Source of the DNA: Bog-159 sp049511415
Lineage (GTDB): Bacteria; Acidobacteriota; Terriglobia; Bryobacterales; Bryobacteraceae
DNA: 36,749 nucleotides
Assembly: GCA_049511415.1 (NCBI GenBank)
Contig: JBEKYC010000090.1
Location: forward strand, 1 to 36,749
Direction: 5' to 3'
A program made the translations under genes and the position numbers. This document shows positions 33,237 through 36,749 of this stretch, piece by piece. Within the stretch, counting starts at the first letter, position 1; each line of letters begins with the position of its first letter. Below the pieces are notes generated by a model, which worked only from the letters and a program-made list of their open reading frames with translations, made no database searches and was not told where the DNA came from.

Positions 33237-36200
33237 TTAGAACTCCGGCGGCACACTGCGAAACGTCAGGTTGTGGCACGACCGCGCGGCGGGATCGGCG
33301 TTGAAAGGCACACCCGATGGGCTCGCCAACAGTCCGTTAGTGGCGAAGCACATCGTCATGGCCTTATGAAAGGCTCGTATCGGCGCGCGTCCGAGTTCGG
33401 AAAAGGACTTGATGCTGCGCATCTGGAAGCCGTGGCCATAGCTTTCCGGTTCTTCGCGCGCGATGTACCGGTCGTGGGCGAAGTCGATGCCGTAGGCCAG
33501 GTCCGCGGCCGTGGGGACAATCACGGCGCTGACGACGGCAGTGCTGCGATGGTACTCCTTGGCGCCGGGCAGGGGCAGGCTGGCGAGGCTGCCGATCCCA
33601 GGCAGTTGCACCAGGGGTGGCACCAGCGGCAGTTTGGCCCGCGGCCTTTGGAGCATGGCGGAAAAAGACGACAATTCGAACAGTTTGACGGATTCCACGC
33701 GAACGCGTGTGGTGACGTCATGGCGCGCTACACGGGACAGATTGTCCGTGCCGACGCTGTTCCCGCTTTGATACAAGCCTGGCTCGCCGGACTCGTCCGC
33801 CCTGAGAGTGACCTGAAGCTCAGCCGAAGACGCGCCAGGCAAAGTATACGGGGTGACTTGAAGATACAGTTCGCGACCGATCTTGGCCTGGGTAGGTTTG
33901 GGCACCAGCGCCGCCAGCGCCGGTAGAAGCGTAGCGGCGGTCACGCCGCTTTCCAAGCCTGCTATTGGGGACGCACCCGCCTGGCCTGATCCGCCCTGGC
34001 CGGTCAAGGCGCTCGCGAGATCCGACAAAGACACCGGCTGCGTAGCGTCGAAGTAGTTCTGAGTCACGGTATCCACCGTACTTGGATCGCCGCCGATTCC
34101 GCGCACCGTGATGATTCCATCGCTGAGGAAGCTCTTGTGATTGCGCCACAACTGGAAGAAATTGGTCTGATTTGGGGATACGCCTTCCATCTTGCTCTGC
34201 AAGTTGCGGGAAAAAGCCGCCACATCTTGGTTGAATGCCACCACCAGGGGATTCAATTCGGCGTTCAGTTCCTGCGCGGAATGCTGTAAATCGTAGGGGA
34301 CAAAATCCTTTGGAAACTCCTGGGACATTTTATAATTGAAAAGAAAGTCGGCCACCGCCGCGCGAAGCAGGCCGATGCGCGGGGCGCTGTACGCGGACCC
34401 CGGGAGTGCTCCCTTGGGGACCGGAATGTCCGTGAGCCGGGCCTCTGCTAAGCTATTCAAATCCTGGAGGCTGAAAGTTGAGAATTCGGCTGGCGCGGAG
34501 AAGCTCTGCGCGGCCTGAATGGTGAAGCAACTCAAGGGCACGGTTTGAGCCAGGTGGCAAGCCTCCTCAGCCTGCAGGGCGATGATATCCAACTTCTCGC
34601 AGCTCAATTGTTCGCGATAGCTTTTTTCATTAATGCGTTTGTTGCGCTCCCGGGTGAGGCAGTCCTTTTCACGATTGACCCGATCCAGATATTCTTTGAA
34701 AGGACCATCGTTGACGTGCCCCTCGACTGTGACATGGCCGAGCTGTATCCCCAGTTCTTTATCTTTAGTGTTTCGAAGATCGAGGAGGGCCTTTTGAAGC
34801 TTCTGCTTGATTTGTTCAAGCGCCTCGCCGCAGTCTGGGCAGTTGACCCCGCCCGCCTGAAGAGTGTTGATTATGGCGGCCTCAATTTCGTGAATTTTGT
34901 AGTCTAAATCCGCGATCTGGTTTTGGCGCTCCCTCGCCGTCACCATCTCGCCCGGAGGTGTCAGACCCGGCCGATTTTTCATCTCCGGGTGCATCTGGTT
35001 ATCCACCACATCTCCGATGGACTCGCCTATCAACGGTCTATCGGGGAAGCATTCGCTGCCGTAAACCTGGTATTTGCCGGACATGCAGCCGATCGTTGTC
35101 AGGATGGTGTTCAAGGGATCCTTGGCGGCGATGGCCGCCATCAGGATGCTGGTCAGGTTCGGCCGCACAGGCTCGAACGCCTGCGTGTATCCGAGGCAGT
35201 ATTTTCCTTGTGGGCAAAAACCCCACCTGGTGCGCTCACTATTCGGAAAGGGACTGCCGGGGTCGCATTGCGGGTCGGCGCAGTGGGCGGGATCGGCCAC
35301 GAATTTCTGAGTGATGTAATCGTAAAAGTCGGGATCAAAGAAAGTGTGTGCTGGGTAAAGGACGGCCGAGGTCTCTCTCGATTCGACGAGCCCGAACTCC
35401 CCTTTGGAATTTAACTCAAGCCGCGTCCGGCTAGACGGCGTGGGAGGCTTTGCAGTCTTGCATCCCAGCTCCGGACAGGTTGGTGGAGGAGCCAACGCCG
35501 CAGACATGTTCAAGGCATCGAGCTTCATTTGCCGGCTTAGATAGGCCCAGCCATAAGCGACGGAATTCTCCAGTGCATTGTTATAAGCGGTCACAAGGTC
35601 GAGCAGCTTTTCGGAACTCTTTAGGGTGTCGTTTCCGTCCGGCGAACTAGCCTGATAGCTCCACATGTTCATGAGCACTTCGGGCCGCGGCAAATCCAGG
35701 ATGGTCAACAAACGGATGCGCTGCCACGTTAAGGCCTCGTTGGTGGTATCGGTAAAGACTACGTTGTCGTTCACGGCCTTCATGCTGGCGTTGACGGCGG
35801 GCGGGGACGGAGGATCGGCTTTCTTGGCGGGGGGGGGCGTGTAGGTGACTGTACTGGTCGTCTTAGTGGTGGTGTCCGGACTAGTCTTCGCATCCGTCGA
35901 GTTGCCGCCATCGCCGCCGGGGGCTGGCTTGGCGGGCGCAGGTGGCGGGGTTCCGCCGCCGGGCTTTTTCTGCGCGGCGGCGTCCTTGATGCTGGTGGTG
36001 GTATCGAATTGGGTCTTGAACTGTACCGCATTGGGATCCGAGGCGGGATCCTTGGATGTGTCGTCGGTGGATGCGGCCGGTTTGGTGGCAGGGGTAGGGG
36101 AACTTGCGGCTGTAGCGGCGGGTTTTGCAGCGGCCGTCGGATCGGGAGGGGGCGCCATCGCCTGCAGGACCTTACTTGCCTCCTGATAAAACATGCGAAA

Positions 36201-36698
36201 CGACGGCGGCGCGGAGATGCCAAAGACGTAGGTGTCTACAATCGCGTTCACGTCCGTTTGCGAGACCGGCGAATCAGAATTCAGGCGGATCTTGGCCGGA
36301 CCGATGGCCTCCGCGGTTAATTTCAGGGTTTTGTTGCCATCGCTTATCGCCTTCGCCACGGCTGCGGCGTCCCCCGACGGAACCTCTACGTCCTGGACGT
36401 AGGCCGGGGACGGCCAAGCCAATTCAAGGATGGACTCCCGGATCCAGTCGAGGTCGACCTGGCGACAGACAGTCTGGCATTTTATCGACAACTGGTTTGG
36501 GGCAGTGGTCTCCGTGGCTACCGTGATAGTGTCGTTAGTCAGGAGCTTGGCGATGTCCGCCGCGTTGCCGGCCGGCACGGGGGTCTGGCCGCCGCAACGT
36601 TGCGCCGGAGCGACATGCGGGCGCTCGCCATCGAGCGTTCCCGAAAGACAAAACAGGGGTAGCGGGACTGCGACAGCGGCAAACGAAGTGCGGATCAT
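33237..36698 (-). CDS. Large exported protein with duplicated secretin-N-like domain, unknown family
   Basis: 1153 residues from ATG 36698. The frame stays open to the window edge, so the true start could lie further upstream, but a signal-like segment (SFAAVAVPLPLFCLSG) follows this ATG and an ATGA overlap with an upstream frame is possible. Residues about 41-92 and 105-160 are two copies of one domain (VPAGNAADIAKLL and VPSGDAAAVAKAI), like the N domains of secretins. Residues about 183-302 are a Pro/Ala/Thr linker. Then comes a long helical part with CPELGC, CADPQC and CPDCGE, a coiled coil (about 585-700), and a beta-rich C-terminal third (VTTRVRVESVKLFEL). There is no secretin pore domain. 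It heads the array with the barrel and propeller genes. Confidence 0.72.
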   Translation of the reverse strand: MIRTSFAAVAVPLPLFCLSGTLDGERPHVAPAQRCGGQTPVPAGNAADIAKLLTNDTITVATETTAPNQLSIKCQTVCRQVDLDWIRESILELAWPSPAYVQDVEVPSGDAAAVAKAISDGNKTLKLTAEAIGPAKIRLNSDSPVSQTDVNAIVDTYVFGISAPPSFRMFYQEASKVLQAMAPPPDPTAAAKPAATAASSPTPATKPAASTDDTSKDPASDPNAVQFKTQFDTTTSIKDAAAQKKPGGGTPPPAPAKPAPGGDGGNSTDAKTSPDTTTKTTSTVTYTPPPAKKADPPSPPAVNASMKAVNDNVVFTDTTNEALTWQRIRLLTILDLPRPEVLMNMWSYQASSPDGNDTLKSSEKLLDLVTAYNNALENSVAYGWAYLSRQMKLDALNMSAALAPPPTCPELGCKTAKPPTPSSRTRLELNSKGEFGLVESRETSAVLYPAHTFFDPDFYDYITQKFVADPAHCADPQCDPGSPFPNSERTRWGFCPQGKYCLGYTQAFEPVRPNLTSILMAAIAAKDPLNTILTTIGCMSGKYQVYGSECFPDRPLIGESIGDVVDNQMHPEMKNRPGLTPPGEMVTARERQNQIADLDYKIHEIEAAIINTLQAGGVNCPDCGEALEQIKQKLQKALLDLRNTKDKELGIQLGHVTVEGHVNDGPFKEYLDRVNREKDCLTRERNKRINEKSYREQLSCEKLDIIALQAEEACHLAQTVPLSCFTIQAAQSFSAPAEFSTFSLQDLNSLAEARLTDIPVPKGALPGSAYSAPRIGLLRAAVADFLFNYKMSQEFPKDFVPYDLQHSAQELNAELNPLVVAFNQDVAAFSRNLQSKMEGVSPNQTNFFQLWRNHKSFLSDGIITVRGIGGDPSTVDTVTQNYFDATQPVSLSDLASALTGQGGSGQAGASPIAGLESGVTAATLLPALAALVPKPTQAKIGRELYLQVTPYTLPGASSAELQVTLRADESGEPGLYQSGNSVGTDNLSRVARHDVTTRVRVESVKLFELSSFSAMLQRPRAKLPLVPPLVQLPGIGSLASLPLPGAKEYHRSTAVVSAVIVPTAADLAYGIDFAHDRYIAREEPESYGHGFQMRSIKSFSELGRAPIRAFHKAMTMCFATNGLLASPSGVPFNADPAARSCHNLTFRSVPPEF

Positions 36699-36749
36699 GG
36701 CGCGGATGTCATCCAGTTGTTCCGGGGGGAACGCCGCCGCGCTAGCCAG

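Noticed and set aside
36699..36749. Upstream gene overlapping the 1153-residue gene by ATGA
   Set aside because: A frame ending in TGA over the ATG is open to the edge, but 17 codons are too few to call a gene.

Overview
The window reads as a chromosomal piece of an acidobacterium close to Candidatus Solibacter / Bryobacterales. The main reason is that three unrelated secreted proteins (a GH16 enzyme, a seven-bladed FG-GAP propeller and a stand-alone protein) end in the same C-terminal module. It carries the pattern APGS..SIYG followed by SPTQIN, which I recognise as the Solibacter-type TIGR03437 domain. High GC, many secreted proteins, GloVer repeats, glycoside hydrolases and several NarL-type two-component genes fit this. 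I see no phage, transposase or CRISPR.

Layout. 1-429: 3' end of a mandelate-racemase-type enolase-superfamily enzyme. 449-3784: secreted GloVer-repeat protein and a Tat-exported apiosidase-like glycosidase. 3796-7133 (minus): LolA-like/TlpA thioredoxin fusion, FluC fluoride channel, dynamin-like GTPase. 7396-11911 (plus): DUF4097 protein, small membrane protein, a coupled DUF3142 / large helical-repeat pair, and a cupin. 12081-14220: tRNA-Pro(GGG), a neutral-ceramidase-like hydrolase and two decayed genes (MFS transporter, biotinyl carrier). 14274-18885: two NarL-family sensor kinase/response regulator pairs, with an amidohydrolase and a convergent membrane-anchored coiled-coil gene between them. 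19405-24422: GH16-TIGR03437 enzyme, a truncated gene remnant, a serine-hydrolase-fold protein that has lost its catalytic motifs, and a secreted TIGR03437 protein. 24584-28557: translation block rplM-rpsI-rpsB-tsf-pyrH-frr. 28631-30312: trehalose-phosphatase and sortase. 30313-36698 (minus): three exported proteins in one tight array.

How genes work together. The translation block is the classical bacterial order and anchors the region as core chromosome. In it rpsB seems to lack a canonical start: a strong Shine-Dalgarno and the conserved N-terminus both point to an ACG codon. The two kinase/regulator pairs overlap by 1 and 8 nt and are surely co-translated. The most novel block is the minus-strand array 36698 to 30313: a 1153-residue exported protein with a duplicated secretin-N-like domain, then a Cys-repeat protein with a predicted outer-membrane barrel, then an FG-GAP propeller with the TIGR03437 end. 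It looks like an undescribed envelope or surface complex, but its function is inference only.

All calls come from reading the sequence. No database search or structure prediction was run, so family names rest on recognised motifs.
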